Shown: in pieces, positions 8,592 through 17,941 of the stretch
Numbering within the stretch: the stretch's first letter is position 1
How the letters are laid out: each line of letters opens with the position of its first letter
NCBI RefSeq assembly: GCF_030818415.1
Contig: NZ_JAUTAE010000001.1
Location: 1,552,501-1,616,500 of the forward strand
Direction: 5' to 3'
DNA length: 64,000 nucleotides
Source of the DNA: Sphingomonas sp. SORGH_AS_0950
GTDB lineage: Bacteria; Pseudomonadota; Alphaproteobacteria; Sphingomonadales; Sphingomonadaceae
Program-made: the position numbers and the translations under genes
Notes under the pieces: model-generated
Seen by the model: only the letters and a program-made list of their open reading frames with translations
Told to the model about the DNA's origin: nothing
Databases searched by the model: none

Positions 8592-11500
8592 TCAGAAGCG
8601 GGCGGAAATGCCGACCCGCAGGGTCCGTCCCCGTACCGTGTAATAGGCCGGGAAGGTGTTGAAGTACGATCCGCTCCAAGCCGTCGCGGCATCGCCGATC
8701 AGCGGCGGATCCTTGTCGAAGATGTTCTGGACGTTGAAGCGTACGTCGATCCCCTTCACCAGCGTGACATTGGTGTTGAAGTCGAAATAGCTATAGGCCG
8801 GAATCCGCTGGACCAGCGGATAGGTTTCACCCGCCGCCGCCTTCAGGATGGAATTGCTCGACAGCTTGGAATTGCCGGTCGGGCCGGTATAGCGCCAGGT
8901 GAAGCCGACGCCGCCCTTGATCCATGGCAACTGCCAATTCACTCCGGCGACATGGCGCCAGCGCGGCATCGGATCGCCGCAGGCGAAGCCGAAATAGCCC
9001 AGGCACGACCAGGGTGTGTTGCCCGGTGCGAACTGGCGCTCATATTTGGTGGTCAGCGTTCCGTTGAAGTTCAGGCCGAAGGTGCCGATATCGTCAGCAA
9101 TCCCCAGACGTTTCGGATCGAGCGCATAGTTGGCCCCGAAGTCGATACCCCGCGTCTTGGTATAGCCGGAATTGTTGTACCGCGCATCGGCGACGAGCAG
9201 CTGTCCGGACTGCGGGTCACGTTTGTAGAACTGGCAGAAGAACTCGACCTTGTTGTTGTAACACTGGTCGAAAGCCATACCGATCCGCGTCCATTCGAAG
9301 GCGCCACGGATATCGATGTCATACCAGTCGACGGTGGCGGACAGACCGGGGATGCCGCGCGGTTGCAGCACCACGCCCAGCGTCTTGCTGCGCGAACGTT
9401 CGGGTTGCAGCCCGGAATTGCCGCCATTGACCAGGGTGGTCGGGCAATAGCCCTGTGAATTGCATCCCGTATAGCTGGTCAGCGCGTCATATTGTGCTCG
9501 CGTCATGCCGATCGAGCATTGATCGAAGGTGTAACGCTGGACAGTGTTGGCGCCGCTGGACGCACGGGGCGGGGCACACAGGTCGAGCATCAGCGTGTTG
9601 GGATAGCGATTCTCGCCTTCCAGCCGCGGGAGCACGCCGACCCGCACCGCGCGGTTATAGCTGCCCCGGAAGCGGATGCCGTCCACGGGGGCCCAGCTCG
9701 CTTCCGCCTTCCAGCTATGCACCAGCGACTGATAGACGTCGTAATCGGAAATCCGATAGCCGCCATTGACGCTGAGTTCCTTGAAGAACGGCTTGTTCTC
9801 GATCAGCGGGATATCGATTTCGCCGCCCAGTTCCTTCACGCTGGTCCGGCCGTCAAACGTCGTGAAGGTCGACCAGGCGCCCATCCCCTTCGACTGGTTG
9901 CGATATTTGCGATATTCGCCGGTGATCGCAAAGCCGACGCCGCTTTCGGCAAACGGACTTTTGATCCCGTAATCCTCCAGCGTGCCCGACACGATGGCGT
10001 TGATGACCTGCAGATCGTTCTGCTGGCGGCGGCTGCCATCGGTGGTCAGATAATTATAGACCGCGTCGCTGACCGGCGAGTTGACCGAGAAGGCATCGAC
10101 CGGCTGGCAGGTCGGATCGCTTCCGTCGATCTTGGACAGACAGGTCGGAACGCCGTTGACGTTACGGACCTGAAGACCGCGCCCCATACGGGCTTCCTGG
10201 TCCGCTGCCGGCAGATGGTCCGCATAGCCCCGCATGATGTTGCGGGTCTGCTGATAGCTGAGCTCGAAGCGGATCTTGTCGACGATCGTGCCCGACAGGT
10301 TCAACGATCCGCGCCAATCGGCCGTAGTGTTGCGGAAGTTCTGGATCATGCCCGGCCGGAACAGCGACACCGCAATCGGATCGCTGAGCGCCGTCGTGCC
10401 CGCCGCCGCGCCGCAGATCACCTGGGCCTGCTGCTGCCCCAGGAAGGGATTGTCGCAGTTGACGCGGGCGCTGGGCGTCCAGATGCCGCCATCGATCGAA
10501 AGGGCGCCACGCTCGACGATGCTGCTGTACAGGAAGCTGCCGTTCAGCCGCATGCCCGCCGGCAGGTCGGCGGTCAGGAAGCCGCCGACATTGACCTGCT
10601 CGTTGCGACGCTGGACCGCGTCGACACGCTGGATGCGCTGCTCGTCCTGCACGTCATAGGCGCGGAAGCTGCGCGAACCATCGCGTGCGTTGGTGAGGTC
10701 CTGGTTGTTGATCCCGAAATAGCTGTACGGATTGTAGGTCGTGCCGTTGCACGTCCACTTGGTGTTGCCTGCCTCCACCTTGTTCGGGTCGAACATCAGC
10801 AGCGGACAGTTGGTCGTGTCCAGATTGCGGTACTGGATCGGGTCGGCGCGCTTGTAGGTCGCGAAGGCGCTGAGATTGACCTTGTCGTCCAGGAACGAAT
10901 GCCCGGCCGCCAGCGACGCATAGTAATTGCCGCCGCCCAGATAGCTGCCGCGCGGATAGGTGTAGCCCGCTTCCTGGGCCACCTTGGCCAGCAGCGGATT
11001 GTTGTTGTTGTGGTTGAAGCCGCTGACCTCGCCATCGAAGGCGATGCCGTTGAACTTGCGCTTCACGATGAAGTTGACGACACCCGCGATCGCGTCCGAA
11101 CCATAGACCGCCGATGCGCCGCCGGTCATGATGTCGATCCGCTCGATCAGCGCGCCGGGGACAATATTGACGTCATTGTCCATCCGCTGCCCGTTGAGCA
11201 GCGTCAGGGTACGGCCCGCCCCCAGACTGCGCAGCCCGACCGGCGCCGCGCCGGAGTCCCAGCTCTGGCCCTGAAGCCCCAGCATCGGCGTGACCTGCGG
11301 CAGTTGCGCCAGCGCGTCCTCGACGCGGGCGAGGCCCCGCTCCTTCAGATAGGTGGCGTCGATCGTGGTGATCGGCGCATTGCTTTCCATGTTGGGCCGC
11401 ACGATGCGCGTGCCCGTGACGATCACGTCGCCGGGATCAACCTTTTCCTGTTTGGCGTCGATCCTGTCGGTCGATGCCGACACACCCGTGACGACGGAGG

Positions 11501-11621
11501 CCTCGGTCTTCGCCTTGTCGTCGTCACCCGCCGGAGTCGTTTGTGCCGACGCAACCCCCGTCCACGCCAGCACAATCAAGGATGCGCCAATCCCCATTCT
11601 GGAGCAATATGATGTCTTCAT
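8592..11621 (-). CDS. TonB-dependent outer-membrane receptor
   Basis: A protein of about 1009 residues. It has a signal peptide (hydrophobic run ending in GVASAQ), then a low-complexity charged linker, the TonB-box-like VIVTGTRI and the plug domain (ITTIDATYLKERG, GLRSLGAGRTLTLLNGQRM, ERIDIMTGGASAVYGSDA). A long beta-barrel follows, ending in aromatic Phe as usual for outer-membrane barrels (RVGISARF). It belongs to the large sphingomonad receptor class with several cysteines in the barrel loops. The cargo is unknown; no transporter or regulator is adjacent. It is divergent from the sulfate operon. ATG 11621 is chosen because the signal peptide begins there. Confidence 0.9.
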   Translation of the reverse strand: MKTSYCSRMGIGASLIVLAWTGVASAQTTPAGDDDKAKTEASVVTGVSASTDRIDAKQEKVDPGDVIVTGTRIVRPNMESNAPITTIDATYLKERGLARVEDALAQLPQVTPMLGLQGQSWDSGAAPVGLRSLGAGRTLTLLNGQRMDNDVNIVPGALIERIDIMTGGASAVYGSDAIAGVVNFIVKRKFNGIAFDGEVSGFNHNNNNPLLAKVAQEAGYTYPRGSYLGGGNYYASLAAGHSFLDDKVNLSAFATYKRADPIQYRNLDTTNCPLLMFDPNKVEAGNTKWTCNGTTYNPYSYFGINNQDLTNARDGSRSFRAYDVQDEQRIQRVDAVQRRNEQVNVGGFLTADLPAGMRLNGSFLYSSIVERGALSIDGGIWTPSARVNCDNPFLGQQQAQVICGAAAGTTALSDPIAVSLFRPGMIQNFRNTTADWRGSLNLSGTIVDKIRFELSYQQTRNIMRGYADHLPAADQEARMGRGLQVRNVNGVPTCLSKIDGSDPTCQPVDAFSVNSPVSDAVYNYLTTDGSRRQQNDLQVINAIVSGTLEDYGIKSPFAESGVGFAITGEYRKYRNQSKGMGAWSTFTTFDGRTSVKELGGEIDIPLIENKPFFKELSVNGGYRISDYDVYQSLVHSWKAEASWAPVDGIRFRGSYNRAVRVGVLPRLEGENRYPNTLMLDLCAPPRASSGANTVQRYTFDQCSIGMTRAQYDALTSYTGCNSQGYCPTTLVNGGNSGLQPERSRSKTLGVVLQPRGIPGLSATVDWYDIDIRGAFEWTRIGMAFDQCYNNKVEFFCQFYKRDPQSGQLLVADARYNNSGYTKTRGIDFGANYALDPKRLGIADDIGTFGLNFNGTLTTKYERQFAPGNTPWSCLGYFGFACGDPMPRWRHVAGVNWQLPWIKGGVGFTWRYTGPTGNSKLSSNSILKAAAGETYPLVQRIPAYSYFDFNTNVTLVKGIDVRFNVQNIFDKDPPLIGDAATAWSGSYFNTFPAYYTVRGRTLRVGISARF

Positions 11622-11788
11622 TGCTACGCCCCCCATCAGCTTCTTCTACTTTCGTTCATCAAAGCACATCCAAATGCGAATCACAAATATAATATACTAT
11701 CATCCCAGTCCCTCCCTGGGCGGCTCCCAAGCTGATCTACCCCTGCCCCAAGCATCGCTCGGTTGTGGCAGGCGCGGAGCAGGCGCAC
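11622..11788. promoter_or_regulatory. AT-rich divergent promoter region
   Basis: This gap separates the divergent TonB receptor and cobA genes. A markedly AT-rich patch (about 11680-11702) in otherwise GC-rich DNA contains TATAAT at 11688-11693 on the plus strand and TATATT-like words on the minus strand. It is a plausible core promoter for one or both operons; no clear -35 box was found. Confidence 0.45.
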
Positions 11789-12589
11789 ATGGGCATCATG
11801 GCTAGTCTCCTCGATCCCGCCGCGCGTGGACGCGTGATCCTTGTCGGTGCAGGCCCCGGCGATCCGGGCCTGCTGACGGTTCGTGCGGTCGAGGCGCTGA
11901 AACAGGCCGATGTCGTCGTGCATGACGGGCTGATCGATCCGCGCGTGCTCGACATCGCGCCCGGCACGGCACAGCGCATTTCGGTGGCCAAGCGGCGCGC
12001 GCGGCATACCCTGTCGCAGGACGCGATCAACGCGCTGATCGTCGCGCATGTGAAGACCGGCGCGATCGTCGTCCGGCTGAAGGGCGGCGACCCCTTCATC
12101 TTCGGGCGCGGCGGCGAAGAGGTGGAGGCGGTGCGCGCCGCCGGCCTGCGCGTCGAGGTGATCCCCGGCGTCTCGGCCGCGCTCGGCTGCGCGGCGGAGG
12201 CGATGCTGCCGCTGACGCACCGCGACCATGCCTCGGCGGTGTCCTTCGTCGCGGGCCAGTGCAAGGGGCTGACCGATCAGGACTGGTCGGGGCTGGCGGG
12301 CCAGGGCCGCACGCTCGTCATCTATATGGGCGTCGCGACCGCCAACGGCATCGCCGACAAGCTGATGGCGGACGGCGTCGCCCCCGACATGCCGGTCGCG
12401 GTGCTGGAGCGCGGCACGCTGGAGGGCCACCGCGCCATCCGCACCCTGCTCGCCGATCTCGGCCCGATGGTCGAACGCGAAAAGGTGCAGAGCCCGGCGA
12501 TCATCGTCGTGGGCGAGGTGGTGGAATTGTCGGATGCCGAGGACAAGCTGGCGCGTTGGGCCCGCGTGGCGGAAGGGATGAACGCATGA
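11789..12589 (+). CDS. cobA: Uroporphyrinogen-III C-methyltransferase
   Basis: SAM-dependent methyltransferase that converts uroporphyrinogen III to precorrin-2, the first step to siroheme. Family marks are VGAGPGDPGLLT near the N-terminus, VVVHDGLID, VRLKGGDPFIFGRGGEE and VIPGVSAAL. It is a single-domain SUMT of about 266 residues; the oxidase/ferrochelatase (CysG N-terminal) part is not fused. It is first in an operon with the siroheme enzyme CysI, which explains its place. ATG 11798 and GTG 11765 are alternative starts. Its stop overlaps the next start (ATGA at 12586). Confidence 0.92.
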   Translation: MGIMASLLDPAARGRVILVGAGPGDPGLLTVRAVEALKQADVVVHDGLIDPRVLDIAPGTAQRISVAKRRARHTLSQDAINALIVAHVKTGAIVVRLKGGDPFIFGRGGEEVEAVRAAGLRVEVIPGVSAALGCAAEAMLPLTHRDHASAVSFVAGQCKGLTDQDWSGLAGQGRTLVIYMGVATANGIADKLMADGVAPDMPVAVLERGTLEGHRAIRTLLADLGPMVEREKVQSPAIIVVGEVVELSDAEDKLARWARVAEGMNA

Positions 12590-12882
12590 AGCTGTTGACG
12601 GGCAATGATCTGGCGACCGGCGATGTCGTCTGGTGGACGGGGCGCGACTGGTCGCGCCATATCGAGGATGCGGTCGATGTCGGCGCATCCGGCGAGGCGA
12701 CCTTACGCGCCGAGGAAGGCGCGCGCCGGGTCAACGTGCCCTATCTGATCGACGCCGAGGCGACCGAACAAGGCCCCCGCCCCGCGCATATCAAGGACCG
12801 TATCCGCGCGCTCGGCCCCACGGTACGCCCCGACCTGACGCTGAAGCCCGCCGATGCCGATGCCGGCGCCTGGATCATTTGA
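12586..12882 (+). CDS. DUF2849 domain-containing protein
   Basis: A 98-residue protein with GDVVWWTGRDWSRHIEDA near the start, the pattern of the DUF2849 family, which is typically found beside sulfite reductase genes in alphaproteobacteria. It has no signal peptide, membrane segment or cysteine. The ATGA overlap with cobA and the 11-base gap to cysI place it in the sulfate-assimilation operon. Its biochemical role is not established; an accessory role in sulfite reduction is an inference from position. Confidence 0.85.
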   Translation: MKLLTGNDLATGDVVWWTGRDWSRHIEDAVDVGASGEATLRAEEGARRVNVPYLIDAEATEQGPRPAHIKDRIRALGPTVRPDLTLKPADADAGAWII

Positions 12883-12893
12883 GAGAATAGCGC

Positions 12894-14519
12894 ATGTATC
12901 GTTACGACGAATATGACCAGAGCATCGTCGATGCCCGTGTCGAGGAGTTTCGCGACCAGGTGGAACGCCGCCTGTCGGGCGCGCTGACCGAGGATCAGTT
13001 CAAGCCGCTGCGGCTGATGAACGGGCTCTACCTTCAGCTTCACGCCTATATGTTGCGCGTCGCGGTGCCGTACGGCACGCTGGACAGCCGCCAGATGCGG
13101 ATGCTGGGCCATATCGCGCGCAAATATGATCGCGGCTACGGCCATTTCACCACCCGCCAGAACATCCAGTATAACTGGATCAAGCTGGCCGACGCGCCCG
13201 ACATCCTGGCCGAGCTGGCGACCGTGCAGATGCATGCCATCCAGACCTCAGGCAACTGCATCCGCAACATCTCGTCCGACCAGTTCGCGGGCGCGGCCGC
13301 CGATGAAGTCACCGATCCGCGCCCCTGGGCCGAATTGTTGCGGCAATGGTCGACCTTCCACCCCGAATTCACCTATCTCCCGCGCAAGTTCAAGATCGCG
13401 GTGATCGCGGCGGACGAGGATCGCGCGGCGATGCGGCTGCACGATATCGGCATCCAGCTCCTGGAGCGCGACGGCGTGCTGGGCGCGAAGATCTTCGTCG
13501 GCGGCGGCATGGGCCGCACCCCGATGATCGCGCATGAGGTGAAGGACTTCATCACCGCCGACCATCTGATGAGCTATCTGGAGGCGTGCCTGCGGGTCTA
13601 TAACCGCTATGGCCGTCGCGACAATATCTACAAGGCGCGGATCAAGATCCTGCTGCACGAGATCGGCGTCGACGCCTATCGCGACCAGGTGGAGGCGGAA
13701 TTCGCCGCGATCCGCGAGCTGGGCATCGACCCGCCCGTGGCCGAGCTGGCGCGGATCACCGCGATGTTCGCCGGACCGGACTTTGCCAGCGACGCGCCCG
13801 ACAGCGTGGACCGGTCCGATCCCGACTTCGCGGTCTGGCTCGACCAGAATGTCGCACGCCACAAGCAGCCCGGCCATGCCATCGTCACGATCAGCCTGAA
13901 GCCGATCGGCGGGATTCCCGGCGACGCCTCCGCCGACCAGATCGACCTGATGGCCGACCTGGCCGAGCGTTACGGCCATGACGAACTGCGCGTCACCCAT
14001 GCCCAGAACATCGTCCTGCCGCATGTCCGCAAGGCCGACCTCCACGCCATCTGGACCGCGCTTCGCGACGCCGGGCTGGCCGAGGCCAATCTCGACCTGA
14101 TCTCGGACATCATCGCCTGCCCCGGCCTGGATTATTGCAGCCTGGCCAATGCCCGCTCGATCCCGCTGGCGCAGAAGATCGGCGAGCGTTTCGCCGGGCG
14201 GCAGCGCGAACTGGGCGAGTTGAAGCTCAAGATCTCGGGCTGCATCAACGCCTGCGGCCACCATCATGCCGGGCATATCGGCATCCTGGGCGTCGACAAG
14301 AAGGGCACCGAAAACTACCAGCTACTGCTCGGCGGATCGGGCGCCGAGGACGTGTCGCTCGGCAAGATCACCGGCCCCGGTTTCGACGAGGACGGCGTGG
14401 TCGACGCGATCGAGCGCGTGACCGACCGTTATGTTCAGCTTCGCGAGGGCGGTGAACGCTTCCTCGACACCTATCGCCGCGTCGGCATGCAGCCGTTCAA
14501 GGAAGCCATTTATGGTTGA
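12894..14519 (+). CDS. cysI: Nitrite/sulfite reductase hemoprotein subunit
   Basis: Siroheme and [4Fe-4S] enzyme that reduces sulfite to sulfide with six electrons. The 541-residue product has both ferredoxin-like repeats, the GHFTTRQNIQYNWI substrate/siroheme segment and the four cluster cysteines C409 and C415 (CPGLDYC) and C450 and C454 (SGCINACGHHH). Its operon partners (cobA for siroheme, cysH for sulfite supply) support sulfite over nitrite as substrate. No flavoprotein CysJ gene is present, so electrons must come from ferredoxin or an unlinked reductase. The stop overlaps the DUF934 gene by eight bases. Confidence 0.93.
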   Translation: MYRYDEYDQSIVDARVEEFRDQVERRLSGALTEDQFKPLRLMNGLYLQLHAYMLRVAVPYGTLDSRQMRMLGHIARKYDRGYGHFTTRQNIQYNWIKLADAPDILAELATVQMHAIQTSGNCIRNISSDQFAGAAADEVTDPRPWAELLRQWSTFHPEFTYLPRKFKIAVIAADEDRAAMRLHDIGIQLLERDGVLGAKIFVGGGMGRTPMIAHEVKDFITADHLMSYLEACLRVYNRYGRRDNIYKARIKILLHEIGVDAYRDQVEAEFAAIRELGIDPPVAELARITAMFAGPDFASDAPDSVDRSDPDFAVWLDQNVARHKQPGHAIVTISLKPIGGIPGDASADQIDLMADLAERYGHDELRVTHAQNIVLPHVRKADLHAIWTALRDAGLAEANLDLISDIIACPGLDYCSLANARSIPLAQKIGERFAGRQRELGELKLKISGCINACGHHHAGHIGILGVDKKGTENYQLLLGGSGAEDVSLGKITGPGFDEDGVVDAIERVTDRYVQLREGGERFLDTYRRVGMQPFKEAIYG

Positions 14520-14970
14520 TCCGATCACCGTGAACACCGATGCGGGCGAGACGCTGCTGCGCTTTCGCGACGATGTGGTGCATGACGAACCGGCGGTGAC
14601 GCTGGACGCGTTTCTGGGCCAGACCAACGCCACCGCCGTCCGGCTGGAGGCGGGCGACGATGCGCGCGCGCTCCTCCCGCATCTGGGGCAGATCGCTTTG
14701 GTCGAGATCAGCTTCCCGACCTTCCGCGACGGGCGCGGCTATTCGGCGGCGCGGATCCTGCGCGAGGCGGGGTTCGAGGGCGAACTCCGCGCGGCGGGCG
14801 ACGTGCTGGTCGACCAGATCCCGCACATGCGCCGCTGCGGCTTCGACAGCTTCGCGCCCGAAAAGCCGGTCGATGCGGCGACGCTGATCAAGCTGCTGAA
14901 CCTCTATCCGCAACCCTATCAGAAGGCCGCCGATACCCGCGTGCCGGTGTGGAAGCGGCGCCATGGCTGA
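14512..14970 (+). CDS. DUF934 domain-containing protein
   Basis: A 152-residue protein of the DUF934 family, which occurs almost always between cysI and cysH in proteobacteria. A typical core segment is FPTFRDGRGYSAARILRE, followed by GDVLVDQIPHMRRCGFDSF. No cofactor motif is recognised. It overlaps cysI upstream by eight bases and cysH downstream by eight bases, so translation is coupled. It is probably an accessory factor for sulfite or APS reduction, but this is an inference from conserved neighbourhood. Confidence 0.87.
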   Translation: MVDPITVNTDAGETLLRFRDDVVHDEPAVTLDAFLGQTNATAVRLEAGDDARALLPHLGQIALVEISFPTFRDGRGYSAARILREAGFEGELRAAGDVLVDQIPHMRRCGFDSFAPEKPVDAATLIKLLNLYPQPYQKAADTRVPVWKRRHG

Positions 14971-15709
14971 GCGGTCGCTCGACCGGATCGACGTTCGGCC
15001 GGCTTACACGGCGGAGGACGCTGCGGCTTATGAAGCGCGCTTCGCGGGCGTGGCTGCGCCCGAGATGCTGCGTACCCTGCTGACCGGCGAGCTGCGCGGG
15101 CAGATCGCGGCGGTGTCGTCCTTCGGCACCGAGTCCGCCGTGCTGCTGCACATGGTGGCGCAGGCCGATCCCGCGACGCCGGTGGTCTTCACCGACACGC
15201 TGAAGATGTTTCCCGAGACGCTGGCCTATCGCGACACGCTGGTCGCGCGGCTGGGCCTGCTCGACGTGCGCGTCATCCAGCCTGACCCCGCGCTGCTGGC
15301 CGCGAAGGACCCCGAGGGAATCCGCCATGGCTATGACCCCGATGGCTGCTGCGACCTGCGCAAGGTCGAGCCGCTGGCGCGTGGTCTCGCCCCGTTCGAG
15401 GCCTGGATTTCGGGTCGCAAGGGCTTCCAGGCGGGCACCCGCCGCGCCCTGCCCCGATTCGAGGTCGAGGATGGCCGGTTGAAGCTCAACCCGCTGGCGG
15501 ATTGGGACAAGGCGGCGCTGGACGGCTATTTCGCCGAACACGACCTGCCGCGCCATCCACTGGAGGCACAGGGCTATCTGTCGATCGGCTGCGCGCCCTG
15601 CACCAGCAAGGTCAAGCCCGGCGAAGACCCGCGTGCGGGGAGATGGCGCGGGTTCGACAAGGTGGAATGCGGGATACACCGGCCGGTGGAGGCCGTTCGG
15701 TCGGTCTGA
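14963..15709 (+). CDS. cysH: Assimilatory adenylyl-sulfate (APS) reductase, CysH family
   Basis: Reduces activated sulfate to sulfite using thioredoxin. The 248-residue protein has SSFGTESAVLLHM (PP-loop type nucleotide site), the paired cysteines C129-C130, the CxxC pair C210/C213 and the catalytic C236 in ECGIH. The CC plus CxxC set binds a [4Fe-4S] cluster and is the mark of enzymes that use APS; enzymes that use PAPS lack these cysteines. So this operon probably needs no APS kinase for sulfite production. It is the last gene of the operon and is followed by an inverted-repeat element. Confidence 0.92.
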   Translation: MAERSLDRIDVRPAYTAEDAAAYEARFAGVAAPEMLRTLLTGELRGQIAAVSSFGTESAVLLHMVAQADPATPVVFTDTLKMFPETLAYRDTLVARLGLLDVRVIQPDPALLAAKDPEGIRHGYDPDGCCDLRKVEPLARGLAPFEAWISGRKGFQAGTRRALPRFEVEDGRLKLNPLADWDKAALDGYFAEHDLPRHPLEAQGYLSIGCAPCTSKVKPGEDPRAGRWRGFDKVECGIHRPVEAVRSV

Positions 15710-15760
15710 GGGACTTCGATCCCTTGGCCACTCTTGCCTCCTCCGGTGTTACGCGAAAGC

Positions 15761-15868
15761 ATTCCCACCTCCGTTCGCACTGAGCGAAGTCGAAGTGCAC
15801 GCCCCGGACCATGCGGCCAGGGCTTTGCGTGGCCTTCGACTTCGCTCAGGCTGAACGGAGGTTGGAAT
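15761..15868. repeat. Inverted repeat (CTGAGCGAAGTCGAAG type)
   Basis: Arms of about 38 bases, 15761-15798 and 15831-15868, are reverse complements with only a few mismatches; both carry CCTCCGTTC and GAGCGAAGTCGAAG. The right arm abuts the dnaB stop codon. Elements with this core are common between genes in sphingomonads. Here it separates convergent cysH and dnaB and could act as a bidirectional terminator. Confidence 0.85.
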
Positions 15869-17361
15869 CAATACCCCGCGAAGTCGGTGAACCGCGTGAT
15901 CGTCGGGTCGAACTTCATCACGACCTTGCCGGTCGCACCGTGACGCTGTTTCGCGACGATCAGTTCGGCAAGGCCGTAGACCCGCTCCACCTCGGTCGCC
16001 CATTTCGCGTGGTCCTCGAAGACCTTGCCGTCATCGCCTTCCATCGGGCGCTTGGGCTCGCGCTGCATCATGTAATAGTCTTCGCGGAACACGAACCAGA
16101 CCATGTCGGCGTCCTGCTCGATCGAGCCCGATTCGCGAAGGTCGGACAGCATCGGCCGCTTGTCCTCGCGCTGCTCGACCGCGCGGGACAGCTGCGACAG
16201 GGCCAGCACCGGCACGTTCATGTCCTTGGCCAGCGTCTTGAGCCCGCGCGAAATCTCCGAGATTTCCTGCACGCGGTTGCCCTCCGACGACTTGCCCGAG
16301 CCGGTCAGCAGCTGGAGATAGTCGACCACGACCAGCCCGATCTCGTTATTATGTCGCCGCTGCAACCGCCGGACGCGGGTGTGCAGCGCGGAGATGGACA
16401 GGCCGCCGGTATCGTCGATGAACAGCGGCAGCTGCTCCAGCTCGGCGGCGGCGGCGGCCAGCTGCGCGAACTCGTTGCGGCTGATCTTGCCCATGCGCAG
16501 CGCCTCGGAGCTGATCCCCGACTGTTCGGCCAGGATACGCGTCGCCAGCTGGTCGGCGGACATTTCCAGGCTGAAGAACGCAACCTTGGCGCCGACCGAC
16601 TCGGACGGCGGGATGCCGTCCTGCATGTCGCGCATCCAGCGCCGCGCGGCGTTGAACGCGATGTTGGTGGCGAGCGAGGTCTTGCCCATGCCCGGACGGC
16701 CCGCCAGGATCATCAAGTCGGAGCGGTGCATACCGCCGATCTTGGCATTGACCGAGTCGAGACCGGTGGTGATGCCCGAGACATGGCCACCGGAATTCAG
16801 CGCGCGCTCGGCATTCTTGACCGCCATGGTGGTGGCCTGGGCGAAGCTCTTCACCGCATTTTCCGAGCCGCCGTCCGCCGCGACCTTGAACAGCTCGTTC
16901 TCGGCCAGTTCGATCTGCGCGCGAGGGTTCACCTCCTCCGAGGTATCCATCGCCCGGTCGACCAGCGTCCGCCCCACCGTCACCAGCGCGCGCAGCATGG
17001 CCAGGTCATAGATCTGCGTCGCGAACTGCCGCGCACCGATCAGCCCAGCGCCTGATCCGGTCAGCTGCGCCAGATAGGCCGGGCCGCCCAGCGCCTTCAT
17101 CCCCTCGTCCGCCTCGAACATCGGGCGCAGCGTGACGGGGGTCGCCAGCATGTCGGTGGCGCGCAGATTCTTGATCGCGGCGAAGACGCGGCCATGGACC
17201 GGCTCGAAGAAATGGTCCGGGTCCAGCCGGTCGACCAGATCGTCGGCCAGCCGGTTGTCAATCATCATCGCGCCCAGCAGCGCGGCCTCCGCCTCGATAT
17301 TGCGGGGGAGCTGCTGCGGCTCGGCGGCGGCAGCGGTGTTCGGAAATGCGAGGGTGGCCAT
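15868..17361 (-). CDS. dnaB: Replicative DNA helicase DnaB
   Basis: Hexameric 5'-3' helicase of the replication fork. The 497-residue product has the N-terminal DnaB domain (PRNIEAEAALLGAMM) and a RecA-like C-terminal domain with Walker A GRPGMGKTS at 221-229, FFSLEMSADQLATRI, Walker B VVVDYLQLL and the arginine-finger region LSQLSRAVEQREDKRP. No intein is present in the Walker A or DYLQ sites. ATG 17361 is preferred to the upstream in-frame ATG at 17403 because family similarity starts there. It is monocistronic and divergent from the UPF0262 gene. Confidence 0.96.
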   Translation of the reverse strand: MATLAFPNTAAAAEPQQLPRNIEAEAALLGAMMIDNRLADDLVDRLDPDHFFEPVHGRVFAAIKNLRATDMLATPVTLRPMFEADEGMKALGGPAYLAQLTGSGAGLIGARQFATQIYDLAMLRALVTVGRTLVDRAMDTSEEVNPRAQIELAENELFKVAADGGSENAVKSFAQATTMAVKNAERALNSGGHVSGITTGLDSVNAKIGGMHRSDLMILAGRPGMGKTSLATNIAFNAARRWMRDMQDGIPPSESVGAKVAFFSLEMSADQLATRILAEQSGISSEALRMGKISRNEFAQLAAAAAELEQLPLFIDDTGGLSISALHTRVRRLQRRHNNEIGLVVVDYLQLLTGSGKSSEGNRVQEISEISRGLKTLAKDMNVPVLALSQLSRAVEQREDKRPMLSDLRESGSIEQDADMVWFVFREDYYMMQREPKRPMEGDDGKVFEDHAKWATEVERVYGLAELIVAKQRHGATGKVVMKFDPTITRFTDFAGY

Positions 17362-17458
17362 TTCTTCGGCGTTAGCGCGGAGTGGCGCCGGATGAAAACG
17401 CATTGCGTCGATCAGCGGGGGATTTGCGGCGCACGCGCTTCGCGACTATCCCTGCCGG

Positions 17459-17941
17459 ATGGCCGATCCGCGGATCATATCCATCGATCTCGACGAACGC
17501 AGCCTCGGCTGGCGATCGGCCGATGTCGAGCAGGAGCGGCGGATCGCGATCTTCGACCTGATCGAGGAAAATTATTTCGCGCCGCAACGGCCGCAGGCGG
17601 ACGGCTATGCCGGGCCCTATCGGATCAAGCTGGAGTCCGAGGAAGGTCGCCTGGGCATCCATATGTACCGCGAGGACGGCACGCATATCGAGACGCTGGT
17701 GCTGGCGCTCGGCCGGTTCCGGCGGCCGATCAAGGACTATTTCGCGATCTGCGACAGCTATTACCAGGCGATCCGGGCCGCCACGCCGCAACAGATCGAG
17801 ACGATCGATATGGCCCGGCGCGGCATCCATAACGATGCCGCCGAAATGCTGAAGGACCGGCTGACCGGCAAGATCGAGGTGGACTTCGATACCGCACGCC
17901 GCCTCTTCACACTGCTGTGCGTCCTGCATATCCGCAACTGA
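17459..17941 (+). CDS. UPF0262 family protein
   Basis: A 160-residue conserved alphaproteobacterial protein of unknown function. It starts with RIISIDLDERSLGWRSADVE and contains NYFAPQRPQADGYAGPY and GIHMYREDGTHIETLVLALG, all typical of UPF0262. It is rich in acidic residues and has no signal or membrane segment. Its stop codon overlaps the start of the GH25 gene by one base (TGATG), so the two are translated together. Confidence 0.9.
   Translation: MADPRIISIDLDERSLGWRSADVEQERRIAIFDLIEENYFAPQRPQADGYAGPYRIKLESEEGRLGIHMYREDGTHIETLVLALGRFRRPIKDYFAICDSYYQAIRAATPQQIETIDMARRGIHNDAAEMLKDRLTGKIEVDFDTARRLFTLLCVLHIRN

Noticed and set aside
9492..11612. Plus-strand open frame of 706 codons opposite the TonB-dependent receptor
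   Set aside because: It lies in the antisense of a receptor with intact plug and barrel motifs; composition (Arg, Asp, Ala, Gln) is that of a shadow frame.
14963..15709. Calling CysH a PAPS reductase
   Set aside because: The CC and CxxC cysteines for a [4Fe-4S] cluster are present, which marks APS reductases; PAPS reductases lack them.
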